Assembly (NCBI GenBank): GCA_934408585.1
Contig: CAKRVA010000002.1
Span: 186,001-250,000 of the forward strand
Direction of reading: 5' to 3'
Source: an uncultured Lachnospiraceae bacterium
GTDB taxonomy: Bacteria; Bacillota; Clostridia; Lachnospirales; Lachnospiraceae
DNA: 64,000 nucleotides
Positions 44,936 through 52,964 of the stretch are shown one piece after another (the stretch's first letter is position 1; each line of letters begins with the position of its first letter). Both the position numbers and the translations under genes were made by a program. A model generated the notes under the pieces. The model was given only the letters and a program-made list of their open reading frames with translations. It ran no database searches and was not told the origin of the DNA.

Positions 44936-46368
44936 AAAATCTCCTCTTCACTCTTTATTATTTGAATCTTCTTCCCAGCCACCCCTTGTATTTCATAGCC
45001 GTGAAGAAGGTATTCTCTTATTATTTTAATAATTTCTTCTGAAACAAGTTCCCCCGGAACAAGAATTGGTATTCCCGGAGGGTATAAATTAACAAAATCG
45101 GCAGAAATTTTTCCCTCTGCCTCTTCATAACAAAGCATTTCTGCTTTCTTCAAAAAAGCCTCATAAATCTTCCGTTTTCTTTTCGGACGAGTCTGTAACT
45201 CCAATGTTATCTTATGTTGTTCTGCAAAACTAATTTCTTCATCTATTTCGCGAAGTGCGTGAATCAGCCGGGTAATTCCTTCCTCTGCATCCATAACAGA
45301 CATCATTGCCAATGCATAAGAGCTGCATGCCATTTCCGGTTGTAAATGATATCGCTCCCGCAAAATATCATAAAGTTGTTTTCCGGTTATGTTCGTACCT
45401 TTTACCGAAATGACCAGCTTCGACGGTTCCGGATCGGGGCAGATTTTTATATGACGGCATCCGGAAAGTTCTTTTTCAATCCTTTTTCTTCTTTCCAGCA
45501 TTACGCCTAAACGTTCATGCCCTTCTCTTTTCAGTATTCCCAACGCCTCATCAATTCCTGCCATAAGTGGGTACGAGGGGCTGCTTGTCTGATAAATAGA
45601 CAGGTATTTTCTCAACTTTTCTATATTAATGTATTTTCCGCTGCAATGCAATAGAGAAGTCTGCGTTGGTGAAGGCAATGTTTTGTGCACGCTTTGGATA
45701 ACAATATCCGCTCCCAGATGAACCGCACTATCCGGATAATTTTCGTGAAATCCCAAATGAGCTCCATGTGCTTCATCTACAATCAATGGTAATTTATATT
45801 TATGTACTAGGTCTGCAATCTGACGGATATCCGAACAAATCCCCTCATAAGTGGGAGAAGTGATTACAACACCGGCAATTACCACAGATGCTTTTTCAGG
45901 ATGAATATTCCGTTCACTTAATACGGCAATGATGCCACGGCGCACTTCATTGACATCGATTTCTCCGGCAATATCATATTCTTCTATCATTTTTGGATAC
46001 AAATATCTCGTATCCATCTGGTTTAAAAAAGCGGCATGGTATACGGATTTATGACAGTTTCTTGCCATAAGCAGAATTTTCCCGGGTTCGGCAATAGATG
46101 CAACTGCACTCAGAATTCCTCCCGTGCTTCCATTTATCAGATAGTGGGATTCCTGTGCCCCATAAAGTTCTGCTGCTCTTTGCTGTGCATCCAGTAAGAT
46201 TCCATGCGCATCATGAAGATTGTCAAATCCATCAATCTCTGTAATATCAACTTTATATAATTCACCTAATGCCCCGCTTTCCGGGTTTCGTTTATGACCC
46301 GGCATATGAAACGGGTAATTATCCGTCTGTGCATAAGCACTAAGATGTTTATACAGTTCTTCGCTCAT
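44932..46368 (-). CDS. Orn/Lys/Arg decarboxylase family PLP enzyme (YaaO-like)
   Basis: About 478 residues, fold type I PLP enzyme. YPFHMPGHKRNPESGALGEL, the substrate/PLP region SHYLINGSTGGILSAV, the PLP Asp in LIVDEAHGAHLGFH and the Schiff-base Lys in IQSVHKTLPSPTQTSLLH are present. A C-terminal decarboxylase domain (about 370-478) ends the protein. Bacillus YaaO/SpeA belong to this group; the substrate (arginine, lysine or ornithine) is not determined. ATG at 46368 has GTGGAG six bases upstream; codons at 46374 and 46380 are alternatives. It directly abuts the HD gene. Confidence 0.92.
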   Translation of the reverse strand: MSEELYKHLSAYAQTDNYPFHMPGHKRNPESGALGELYKVDITEIDGFDNLHDAHGILLDAQQRAAELYGAQESHYLINGSTGGILSAVASIAEPGKILLMARNCHKSVYHAAFLNQMDTRYLYPKMIEEYDIAGEIDVNEVRRGIIAVLSERNIHPEKASVVIAGVVITSPTYEGICSDIRQIADLVHKYKLPLIVDEAHGAHLGFHENYPDSAVHLGADIVIQSVHKTLPSPTQTSLLHCSGKYINIEKLRKYLSIYQTSSPSYPLMAGIDEALGILKREGHERLGVMLERRKRIEKELSGCRHIKICPDPEPSKLVISVKGTNITGKQLYDILRERYHLQPEMACSSYALAMMSVMDAEEGITRLIHALREIDEEISFAEQHKITLELQTRPKRKRKIYEAFLKKAEMLCYEEAEGKISADFVNLYPPGIPILVPGELVSEEIIKIIREYLLHGYEIQGVAGKKIQIIKSEEEIL

Positions 46369-46379
46369 CTGCATCTCCA

Positions 46380-46913
46380 CTATTTTTTCGCTCTCCGTGC
46401 GGCACCCTTACGGATATGTAAGGTTTCCAGCAGGGAACAGTATTTATCTGCAGCACTGACTACCCATGCTTCCCTGCAAAGTGGCGGAACTACCGTAAGC
46501 GGCCACATATGCTTTGCAATAATATCCTGCTCCCTGGGTGTCAGATTATATTCCTTCTTTGCATTGCGAAGTGCAATTCCCGGATGATAAAATCCATGCA
46601 GAAACTGATAATTTTCACGCTCTTTATCATGCCAGTCGTATAAAAAATAATCATGAAGCAAGGCGCCTCTTACCAAGTCACGCTCCTGACAGTGAATTCC
46701 CAGTTTACGATTAATTGCAATACTCTGCTGTGCTACATCCAGACAATGGCGATGTACCGGTATGGAACCATGTTGGATATATTTTCTTGTACTACGGAAG
46801 TTTTCGGAATTAAGAATATCTGCTCCATGTTTTTTCAACAGATAATATGCTTCTCTACGATTCTGATATCTTCTTCTGAGTTTTTCAATTTGTTTTCTTG
46901 AACGTTCTTTCAT
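46380..46913 (-). CDS. HD-domain protein, putative phosphohydrolase
   Basis: About 177 residues. The N terminus is very basic (KERSRKQIEKLRRRYQNRREAY). The HD metal motif is split as PVHRHCLDVAQQSIA, then RGALLHDYFLYDWHDKE, with an additional HGFYHPGIALRNAKKEY. The substrate is unknown; HD proteins often act on nucleotides or RNA. It is the first gene of the operon that continues with the decarboxylase and pyk. ATG at 46913 is well spaced from AGGTGA; a GTG at 46922 is possible. Confidence 0.85.
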   Translation of the reverse strand: MKERSRKQIEKLRRRYQNRREAYYLLKKHGADILNSENFRSTRKYIQHGSIPVHRHCLDVAQQSIAINRKLGIHCQERDLVRGALLHDYFLYDWHDKERENYQFLHGFYHPGIALRNAKKEYNLTPREQDIIAKHMWPLTVVPPLCREAWVVSAADKYCSLLETLHIRKGAARRAKK

Positions 46914-47036
46914 CTCTCTCACCTGTTGCGAACCTATTATAGCATATATCTCCCCAGGTGTTGAAGAACTCCTACTATATTTTTTTAAATTTACAAAAAC
47001 TTTACATTTTTATGTAATTGCTATTGTAGGATTTGT

Positions 47037-47065
47037 TTGTAAAATTAGCACGATTATGGTATGCT
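47037..47065 (+). promoter_or_regulatory. Promoter of the DUF4352-like lipoprotein gene
   Basis: -35 TTGTAA (47037-47042), 17-base spacer, -10 TATGCT (47060-47065), about 65 bases before the ATG. It lies in a 218-base AT-rich gap (46914-47131) that holds no gene. Confidence 0.6.
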
Positions 47066-47131
47066 AACTTCATATATGCAGCGTTTGCAAAATAATTGTT
47101 GCATAAATATATTATTAGAAGGAGAATTTTT

Positions 47132-47824
47132 ATGAAAAAATTAATGGCAGTTGCTTTGATTTCCGCCATGGTTCTTACGACCGTTACCGCATGTGGAAAT
47201 CAGAATGCAGAAATTTCAGACAGTGAATCTGAAGCAGTTGTTGCTCAGGAAAGCAGTGATTTAGAAGATTCCGACATTAGTATGGAAACAGAAGATGAAG
47301 ACAGTGATGTCGCTAAGGATTATGACGATTCCGACAGCGAAACCGCTGAACAGCCGGTTCCTACTACAAAAGAAATCAATGAAACTATCGTTGATTCTGA
47401 ATTAGGTTACACGATTACTGTTAAGCAGGCAATTATCGATGTTCCTTTTGATGATCCGAATATCTGGTACAATGGTTACCGGACAGGTGTTGCTGTTGAA
47501 GTTGAATTAAAAAATGACAGTGAATATACCGGTGGATTATATGCTTCCGATTTAAAATTAGTTGTAGACGGAACTTCTGTCAACTCAATGAGTTTCTGTG
47601 ATACATATGCATCTGAAAATGGTCTTGAGGCTTTAACCATCAATGGTGTTCAGCCTGGAGAAAGCGCAAGCGGCTGGTTGTTCTTCTATTATACTACCGG
47701 TTCCGGTGACAATGATCTGGTGCTTCGTTATTCCCGTCAGGAAACGATGATTACCGTTATTGGCGGTTCTGAAGGTGGTACAAGTTCTACACTTCCGGCA
47801 CAGGATTTTGATATTTCTCTCTAA
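47132..47824 (+). CDS. Lipoprotein with DUF4352-like beta domain
   Basis: 230 residues from the ATG at 47132 (AGAAGGAG five to seven bases upstream). Signal peptide with lipobox VTAC, an acidic Ser/Asp/Glu-rich linker (about 25-75), then an immunoglobulin-like domain: GYTITVKQAI, GVAVEVELKNDSEYTGGLYASDLKLVVDG, GVQPGESASGWLFFYY and LRYSRQE. This is the DUF4352 pattern of surface lipoproteins with unknown function. Monocistronic with its own terminator. Confidence 0.85.
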   Translation: MKKLMAVALISAMVLTTVTACGNQNAEISDSESEAVVAQESSDLEDSDISMETEDEDSDVAKDYDDSDSETAEQPVPTTKEINETIVDSELGYTITVKQAIIDVPFDDPNIWYNGYRTGVAVEVELKNDSEYTGGLYASDLKLVVDGTSVNSMSFCDTYASENGLEALTINGVQPGESASGWLFFYYTTGSGDNDLVLRYSRQETMITVIGGSEGGTSSTLPAQDFDISL

Positions 47825-47850
47825 AATCAAGCTTGCGAATCATGATTACA

Positions 47851-47883
47851 AAAACCGGCATAGCGTTTTGCTATGCCGGTTTT
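47851..47883. terminator. Bidirectional terminator after the DUF4352-like lipoprotein gene
   Basis: Perfect 14-base stem AAAACCGGCATAGC/GCTATGCCGGTTTT with loop GTTTT; T-runs follow on both strands, so it also ends the DUF975 transcript. Confidence 0.93.
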
Positions 47884-47907
47884 AATAATTTATAATAACA
47901 ATAAAAA

Positions 47908-48621
47908 CTATGAATCAAGAATAGCCGGATTCTCAGCCTTTATAGATGCATATAATTCTGCATAAGTTAGCTGCATATATGGTATCACATAAAATATAGC
48001 AACAAGTCCAAAAGAAAGATTAGAAAGAAGCACCCAACCAATAAAAGTAAGATCAAGAACAAAAACTCTACATTTATTTCCGTCCATCATCTCTGCACTT
48101 TTTCTTCTTGCTTCTGATGCACTTATGTCCGGATTCTCCGTTAATATGTATGGAACAAGTCTCCACTCCAGAGATTTATAGATTCCCGGAACAATTAATA
48201 ATGATAGCAGACCAATTAACAGGTATTGTTGAAGCATTGTTAAAACAATTCTTCCATATGAATTATTAAATCCAAAAAGAAATACTTTAAAATCCGGTTT
48301 TTGTTTCATCTGACGTTCAACAAAATATTTGTTGACACCTATCATCAATGGATTATAAAAAAATATCCTTAACAAGATAGGATACAGATAAGGACCTCCT
48401 GTCATAATGCCAAAAAGGGGGTATTTTAATAGTATTATAAGAAGCTTCCAGCCATTGAAAGGGGTTGCAGAACCCGTAACCATAGCATTAATAGCATATC
48501 CTAATAATGATGAAACTCCACCTGCTGCCAAAGAATAGATAAGTCCTGCCAATACCAGAGACCAATAGCCATTTCTAAAATTATACCTTGCATTTTCCTT
48601 TAATTCCGCAAATTTCCACAT
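47908..48621 (-). CDS. DUF975 family membrane protein (second copy)
   Basis: 237 residues, about five or six membrane segments. The start KFAELKENARYNFRNGYWSLVLAGLIYSL and the second half VPGIYKSLEWRLVPYILTENPDISASEARRKSAEMMDGNKCRVFVLDLTF are typical DUF975. Function unknown. It is paralogous to the next gene upstream over its whole length but has diverged, notably a different loop at residues 40-70. Confidence 0.9.
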   Translation of the reverse strand: MWKFAELKENARYNFRNGYWSLVLAGLIYSLAAGGVSSLLGYAINAMVTGSATPFNGWKLLIILLKYPLFGIMTGGPYLYPILLRIFFYNPLMIGVNKYFVERQMKQKPDFKVFLFGFNNSYGRIVLTMLQQYLLIGLLSLLIVPGIYKSLEWRLVPYILTENPDISASEARRKSAEMMDGNKCRVFVLDLTFIGWVLLSNLSFGLVAIFYVIPYMQLTYAELYASIKAENPAILDS

Positions 48622-48662
48622 TTTTACATTCCCCTTTAGTAAAATTCCAGAAAGTTACAATC

Positions 48663-49358
48663 TTATGAATAAATCGTACCCTGCTTTTCCGCTTTTATGG
48701 CAGTATAGAGTTCTCCATAAGTCAGCTGCATATATGGTGTTACATAAAAAATACCAACAATTCCACAAGTAATCACAGAAAGAAGTACCCATCCCAGGAA
48801 GCTCAGTCCAAGAACAAATGCTTTCCATTTGTTTCCGTCCATCAATTCTGCGCTTCTCTGTCTTGCTTCCTTTGCATCCATACCCGGATTTTCAGTTAAG
48901 ATATAAGGAACAAGCATCCACTCCAAAGATTTATAAATTCCAGGAATAATAAAAAGTAAAGACCAAAGGAAAATAAACAAATCCTGTAAAAACATGGTCA
49001 GAACTATTTTTCCATAACAATTCTTAAATCCAAATGCAAATGTATTAAGCTCCGGCTTTTCCTGTGTCTGACATGCAACAAAATATTTGTTAACACCTAC
49101 CATCAATGGGTTAAATACACATATATCCAGTGCTATGCTGAACAGAGTGGAAACAGCCAGTATGGTAAGTACAATTGCCATTATCATTGCTCCAAAACTG
49201 CCTGCATTCTGTATGGAACTCCTGACGGAAGAACTGCTCGTTGCTGTTGAAACTCCGCCTGCTGCTAAAGAATACAAAAGACCAGCCAATACCAGCGGCC
49301 AATAATTTCTGTTAAGATTTACTCTTGCTTTTTCCTTTAATTGTTCATTTGTCCACAT
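48663..49358 (-). CDS. DUF975 family membrane protein (first copy)
   Basis: 231 residues. EQLKEKARVNLNRNYWPLVLAGLLYSL, several membrane segments, then IPGIYKSLEWMLVPYILTENPGMDAKEARQRSAELMDGNKWKAFVLGLSFLGW and PYMQLTYGELYTAIKAE. The shared LVLAGL and KSLEW blocks show that it and the gene 41 bases downstream arose by tandem duplication. Function unknown. Confidence 0.9.
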   Translation of the reverse strand: MWTNEQLKEKARVNLNRNYWPLVLAGLLYSLAAGGVSTATSSSSVRSSIQNAGSFGAMIMAIVLTILAVSTLFSIALDICVFNPLMVGVNKYFVACQTQEKPELNTFAFGFKNCYGKIVLTMFLQDLFIFLWSLLFIIPGIYKSLEWMLVPYILTENPGMDAKEARQRSAELMDGNKWKAFVLGLSFLGWVLLSVITCGIVGIFYVTPYMQLTYGELYTAIKAEKQGTIYS

Positions 49359-49398
49359 ATTAAATACTCCCTTAACCGTTTTCCTATGTCTAATATAT

Positions 49399-50271
49399 TT
49401 AATAAGTTAATATCTCATAACCATCTTTTGTTACCGCTACTGTTACTTCCCACTGTGCAGACGGCTTTCCATCTTCGGTATATACGGTCCAGCCATCCTC
49501 ATCATCAATATAGATTTCGCTGGTTCCTGCATTAATCATGGGTTCAATCGTAAATACCATTCCCGGGACCATAAGCATTTCCGTACCCGCCTTTGTCACA
49601 TAACTTACAAAAGGCTCCTCATGGAATTCAAGACCTACTCCATGACCACCGATTTCTACGACAACACTGAAACCATTTGCTTTTACATGGTCATTGATTG
49701 CCTGTGCCATATCTCCGAGAAAGTTCCATGGTTTTACCTGTTCAAGTCCTTTATCAATGCACTCTCTTGCAACACGGACAAGCTTCTCTTTTTCTTCGTC
49801 TACCTTACCGATGCAGTACATTCTGGAAGAGTCTGAAAAATATCCATGATAGATAGTGGAAACATCCACATTCACAATATCGCCTGCCTTCAACGCACGA
49901 TCCTTCGAGGGAATCCCATGGCAAACCACCTCATTAATGGAAGTGCAGACACTTTTCGGAAAACCCTCATAATTTAAAGGTGCCGGGATTCCTCCCATCT
50001 TTGTTGTCATAGAGTACACGAGGTCATCAATTTCCTGCGTCGTAACACCTTCTTTTATCATTTCTCCGACTGCATCAAGGACTGCAATGTTAATCTTACT
50101 ACTTTCCCGTATGCCTTCCAGCTGCTCTTCCGATTTCAACATATCATGCGTAGGAACAATATGCCCTTCCAATTCATAGTGGTGTATTTTTTCATCCATC
50201 AGCATATGACAAGTTTTATATTTTTTACCACTTCCACACCAACATAGGTCATTTCTTCCTATTTTTTGCAC
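49399..50271 (-). CDS. Methionine aminopeptidase with N-terminal SEC-C zinc motif
   Basis: Removes the N-terminal Met from new proteins. 290 residues: an N-terminal SEC-C motif (LCWCGSGKKYKTCH, about 8-22), as in SecA tails and many clostridial MetAPs, then the type I MetAP domain. Metal ligands are in VNVDVSTIYHGYFSDSSRMY (Asp pair), VVEIGGHGVGLEFHEEPFV (His), FTIEPMINAG (Glu) and the C-terminal SAQWEVTVAV (Glu). The start is GTG at 50271, directly after the rpe stop. The SEC-C module may dock on ribosomes; that is inference. Confidence 0.95.
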   Translation of the reverse strand: MQKIGRNDLCWCGSGKKYKTCHMLMDEKIHHYELEGHIVPTHDMLKSEEQLEGIRESSKINIAVLDAVGEMIKEGVTTQEIDDLVYSMTTKMGGIPAPLNYEGFPKSVCTSINEVVCHGIPSKDRALKAGDIVNVDVSTIYHGYFSDSSRMYCIGKVDEEKEKLVRVARECIDKGLEQVKPWNFLGDMAQAINDHVKANGFSVVVEIGGHGVGLEFHEEPFVSYVTKAGTEMLMVPGMVFTIEPMINAGTSEIYIDDEDGWTVYTEDGKPSAQWEVTVAVTKDGYEILTY

Positions 50272-50940
50272 TTAAACCGCCTCCCGGCTTTTGAATATTT
50301 TCATAAATTTGTCAATATTTTGAGCAATCGGTGCCTTGCGAAATACTGCAGAACCTGCCACAAAAATTTCAGCTCCCGCATTCATCACTTCCGCAACATT
50401 ATTTGCATCAATACCACCATCTACCTCAAGCTTTGCCATAATTCCATTCTGATCCATATATGCTCTTAACCCAGCAATTCTTTCTGTGGATTCCGGAATG
50501 TATGCCTGACCGCCAAATCCTGGCTCCACACTCATAATCAATACCATTTCTACCTGAGGTAAATATGGATAAACATCTTCCAATGGTGTTCCCGGTTTAA
50601 TTGAAATTCCTGCCTGAAGCCCGTAACTGTGAATCAAATCAATTACCTTCTGCGGTTCTTTTGTTGCCTCCAGATGGAAGGTTATCCCATCTGCACCACA
50701 CGCTGCAAATTCCTTGATATAACGCTCCGGTTCCACAATCATCAGGTGCACATCAAAAAACTGTTTTGAAGTGGGACGAATGGATTCAATCAACGGCATT
50801 CCAAATGATATACTTGGTACAAATATACCGTCCATCACATCAATATGAAGATATTCTGCGCCACATTGTTCTGTTTCTTTAATCTGTTCTCCAAGCTTAT
50901 TAAAATCTGCTGCCAGCAAGGATGGTGCCAATATATACAT
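50272..50940 (-). CDS. rpe: Ribulose-phosphate 3-epimerase
   Basis: 222 residues, TIM barrel. LAPSLLAADFNKLGEQIKE start, LHIDVMDGIFVPSISFGMPLIESIR, DVHLMIVEPERYI, LIMSVEPGFGGQAYIPES and LEVDGGIDANNVAEVMNAGAEIFVAGSAVF cover the metal ligands (His, Asp) and phosphate site. It interconverts ribulose-5-P and xylulose-5-P, the substrate made ready for transketolase encoded just upstream. Confidence 0.97.
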   Translation of the reverse strand: MYILAPSLLAADFNKLGEQIKETEQCGAEYLHIDVMDGIFVPSISFGMPLIESIRPTSKQFFDVHLMIVEPERYIKEFAACGADGITFHLEATKEPQKVIDLIHSYGLQAGISIKPGTPLEDVYPYLPQVEMVLIMSVEPGFGGQAYIPESTERIAGLRAYMDQNGIMAKLEVDGGIDANNVAEVMNAGAEIFVAGSAVFRKAPIAQNIDKFMKIFKSREAV

Positions 50941-50963
50941 AATTCTCCTCCAGCATTGAACGC

Positions 50964-51905
50964 TTATTTTAAGAAGTCATGAATCTGCTCATAAATTCCC
51001 TTGCCGTCAAGCTTATACTTTTCAACCAGGGCAGTTGCAGAACCGGACTCTCCAAACACATCCTGAATTCCGATTTTTAATACCGGAGCCGGATATGATT
51101 TACAAAGTGCATCACATACCGCACTTCCCAGACCACCAATTACGGAATGTTCCTCTGCCGTTACTACTTTTCCGGTTTTCTTTACAGAATTGATAATAAT
51201 TTCTTCGTCCAATGGTTTAATAGTACAAATATTAATAACCTCTGCATCAATTCCTTCTTTTGCAAGAAGCTCTGCTGCTTCCAGCGCATTTCCCACACAA
51301 ATTCCCGTAGCAACAATTGTTACATCTTTTCCTTCCCGAACAATGGTACCTTTTCCAATTTCGAATTTATAATCCGGTCTATCGTTAATAATCGGGCATA
51401 CCGCACGTCCGAAACGCATGTATACAGGTCCCTGATAAGCTGCTGCTGCTTTTGTAACCTCACGGGCTTCAATTTCATCTGCCGGACACATAATTACCAT
51501 TCCCGGAATGGTACGCATCAAAGCAATATCCTCAAGACACTGATGGGATGCTCCATCCTCACCTACCGTAATTCCTGCATGGCTTGCTCCGATTTTTACA
51601 TTTAATGCAGGATATCCTACCGAATTACGCACCTGCTCAAATGCTCTTCCTGCCACAAACATTGCAAAACTGCTTACAAATGGAATCTTACCGCTTGCTG
51701 CAAGTCCTGCTGCTACGCCAATCATATTTCCCTCTGCAATTCCGCAGTCAAAAAATCGGTCCGGATATGCCTTCTTAAACATTCCTGTTTTTGTCGCTTC
51801 TGCAAGGTCAGCATCTAATACAACAATATTGGGATTTTCTGCTCCCAGCTCAACCAGTGCACTACCATATCCTTCTCTGGTTGCTACTTTTTTTACCTCT
51901 GCCAT
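50964..51905 (-). CDS. Transketolase, C-terminal subunit
   Basis: About 313 residues from the ATG at 51905. This is the pyrimidine-binding and C-terminal part of transketolase as a separate chain: LDADLAEATKTGMFKKAYPDRFFDCGIAEGNMIGVAAGLA, with the catalytic Glu in GIAEGNM, and FVSSFAMFVAGRAFEQVRN. The ending EEHSVIGGLGSAV also fits. The N-terminal subunit gene ends one base before this start. Split transketolases occur in many Clostridia and archaea. Confidence 0.96.
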   Translation of the reverse strand: MAEVKKVATREGYGSALVELGAENPNIVVLDADLAEATKTGMFKKAYPDRFFDCGIAEGNMIGVAAGLAASGKIPFVSSFAMFVAGRAFEQVRNSVGYPALNVKIGASHAGITVGEDGASHQCLEDIALMRTIPGMVIMCPADEIEAREVTKAAAAYQGPVYMRFGRAVCPIINDRPDYKFEIGKGTIVREGKDVTIVATGICVGNALEAAELLAKEGIDAEVINICTIKPLDEEIIINSVKKTGKVVTAEEHSVIGGLGSAVCDALCKSYPAPVLKIGIQDVFGESGSATALVEKYKLDGKGIYEQIHDFLK

Positions 51906-51906
51906 T

Positions 51907-52749
51907 TTATGCTTCCTCCTTTGCAAGCTCGTCTTCTATTTTCTGCAAGTCTGCCATAGCCACTTCAAACTGTTCATCATTTGGTGCTTTACCATGCCAT
52001 CCTGCAACGCCTTCCATGAAAGAAACACCTTTACCCTTTATGCTATGGGCAATAATCGCTGTTGGCTGACCCTTGGTCTGTCTTGCCTCACGGAATGCAC
52101 CACGGATATCATTAAAGTCGTGTGCATCCATATGAATCACATGGAAATTGAATGCTTCAAACTTCTTATCAATCGGGTAAGGAGAACAAACTTCATCAAT
52201 TGCACCATCAATCTGAAGTCCATTATTATCAACAATAACAACCAGGTTATCAAGATTATGGAAGCTTGCAAACATAGATGCCTCCCATACCTGTCCTTCC
52301 TGAATTTCCCCATCACCCAATAAGGTATAAACACGATAATCCTTTTTATCCAGCTTTGCAGAAAGAGCCATTCCTACTGCCGCTGAAATTCCCTGTCCAA
52401 GGGAACCTGTACTCATATCAACACCCGGAACATGTAACATACAGGGATGACCCTGGAGATAAGAGCCTAATTTTCTTAAAGTAGTCAGGTCTTCGACCGG
52501 AAAAAATCCCCTATAAGCCAGCGCCGCATACAATCCCGGTGCTGTGTGTCCCTTTGACAATACAAATCGATCTCTGTTCTCCATTTTAGGATTTGCAGGA
52601 TCAACATTCAGTTCTTCAAAATACAAAAATGTAAAAATGTCAGCAGCGGAAAGTGAACCGCCCGGATGACCGGCTTTTGCACTGTGTACTGATTCTACAA
52701 TGCCTTTTCTTACATTGTTTGCCATTTTCTTAAGCTCTAAGTTGTTCAT
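51907..52749 (-). CDS. Transketolase, N-terminal subunit
   Basis: 280 residues with the TPP-binding half: HSAKAGHPGGSLSAADIFTFLYF, DRFVLSKGHTAPGLYAAL, SLGQGISAAVGMALSAK, and the TPP motif LLGDGEIQEGQVWEASMFASFHNLDNLVVIVDNN. Together with the C-terminal chain it moves two-carbon units between sugar phosphates. First gene of tktN-tktC-rpe-MetAP, behind GGAGG and a promoter with a palindrome on its -35. Confidence 0.96.
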   Translation of the reverse strand: MNNLELKKMANNVRKGIVESVHSAKAGHPGGSLSAADIFTFLYFEELNVDPANPKMENRDRFVLSKGHTAPGLYAALAYRGFFPVEDLTTLRKLGSYLQGHPCMLHVPGVDMSTGSLGQGISAAVGMALSAKLDKKDYRVYTLLGDGEIQEGQVWEASMFASFHNLDNLVVIVDNNGLQIDGAIDEVCSPYPIDKKFEAFNFHVIHMDAHDFNDIRGAFREARQTKGQPTAIIAHSIKGKGVSFMEGVAGWHGKAPNDEQFEVAMADLQKIEDELAKEEA

Positions 52750-52833
52750 TTTGAACTGTTTCCTCCATCATTATCAATCTGATATCCATCGATTTTTATC
52801 TTTGTGCAGACTCCTGCACTATGAACCATAAAG

Positions 52834-52862
52834 ATTTTATCACATTTCAAGTATAGCGTCTA
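52834..52862 (-). promoter_or_regulatory. Promoter of the transketolase operon
   Basis: Minus-strand -35 TAGACG (52857-52862), 17-base spacer, -10 TAAAAT (52834-52839) with TGTGA just upstream of the -10. The -35 is weak, as expected of a regulated promoter, and falls within the palindrome at 52849-52867. A GTGCAG/CTGCAC stem-loop (about 52804-52819) lies in the leader. The 215-base gap holds no gene. Confidence 0.6.
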
Positions 52863-52867
52863 TACTT
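52849..52867. promoter_or_regulatory. Candidate operator: palindrome at the transketolase promoter
   Basis: Perfect AAGTATAG, CGT, CTATACTT; with one mismatch the arms extend to 12 bases each (TTTCAAGTATAG / CTATACTTCAAA). It covers the -35 box of the transketolase promoter. The binding protein is unknown. Confidence 0.6.
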
Positions 52868-52964
52868 CAAAGGTGCTAAATCTTGAAACGTTTTTTCTTG
52901 TTTTTCGGGTACTTTTTTCAATTTTCCGTTCATATATTCAAAAGAACTCTGAAAGGAGGATTTC

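Noticed and set aside
51147..52323. Overlapping plus-strand open frames antisense to both transketolase genes
   Set aside because: Complementary-strand artefacts of codon bias; both transketolase chains match the family end to end.
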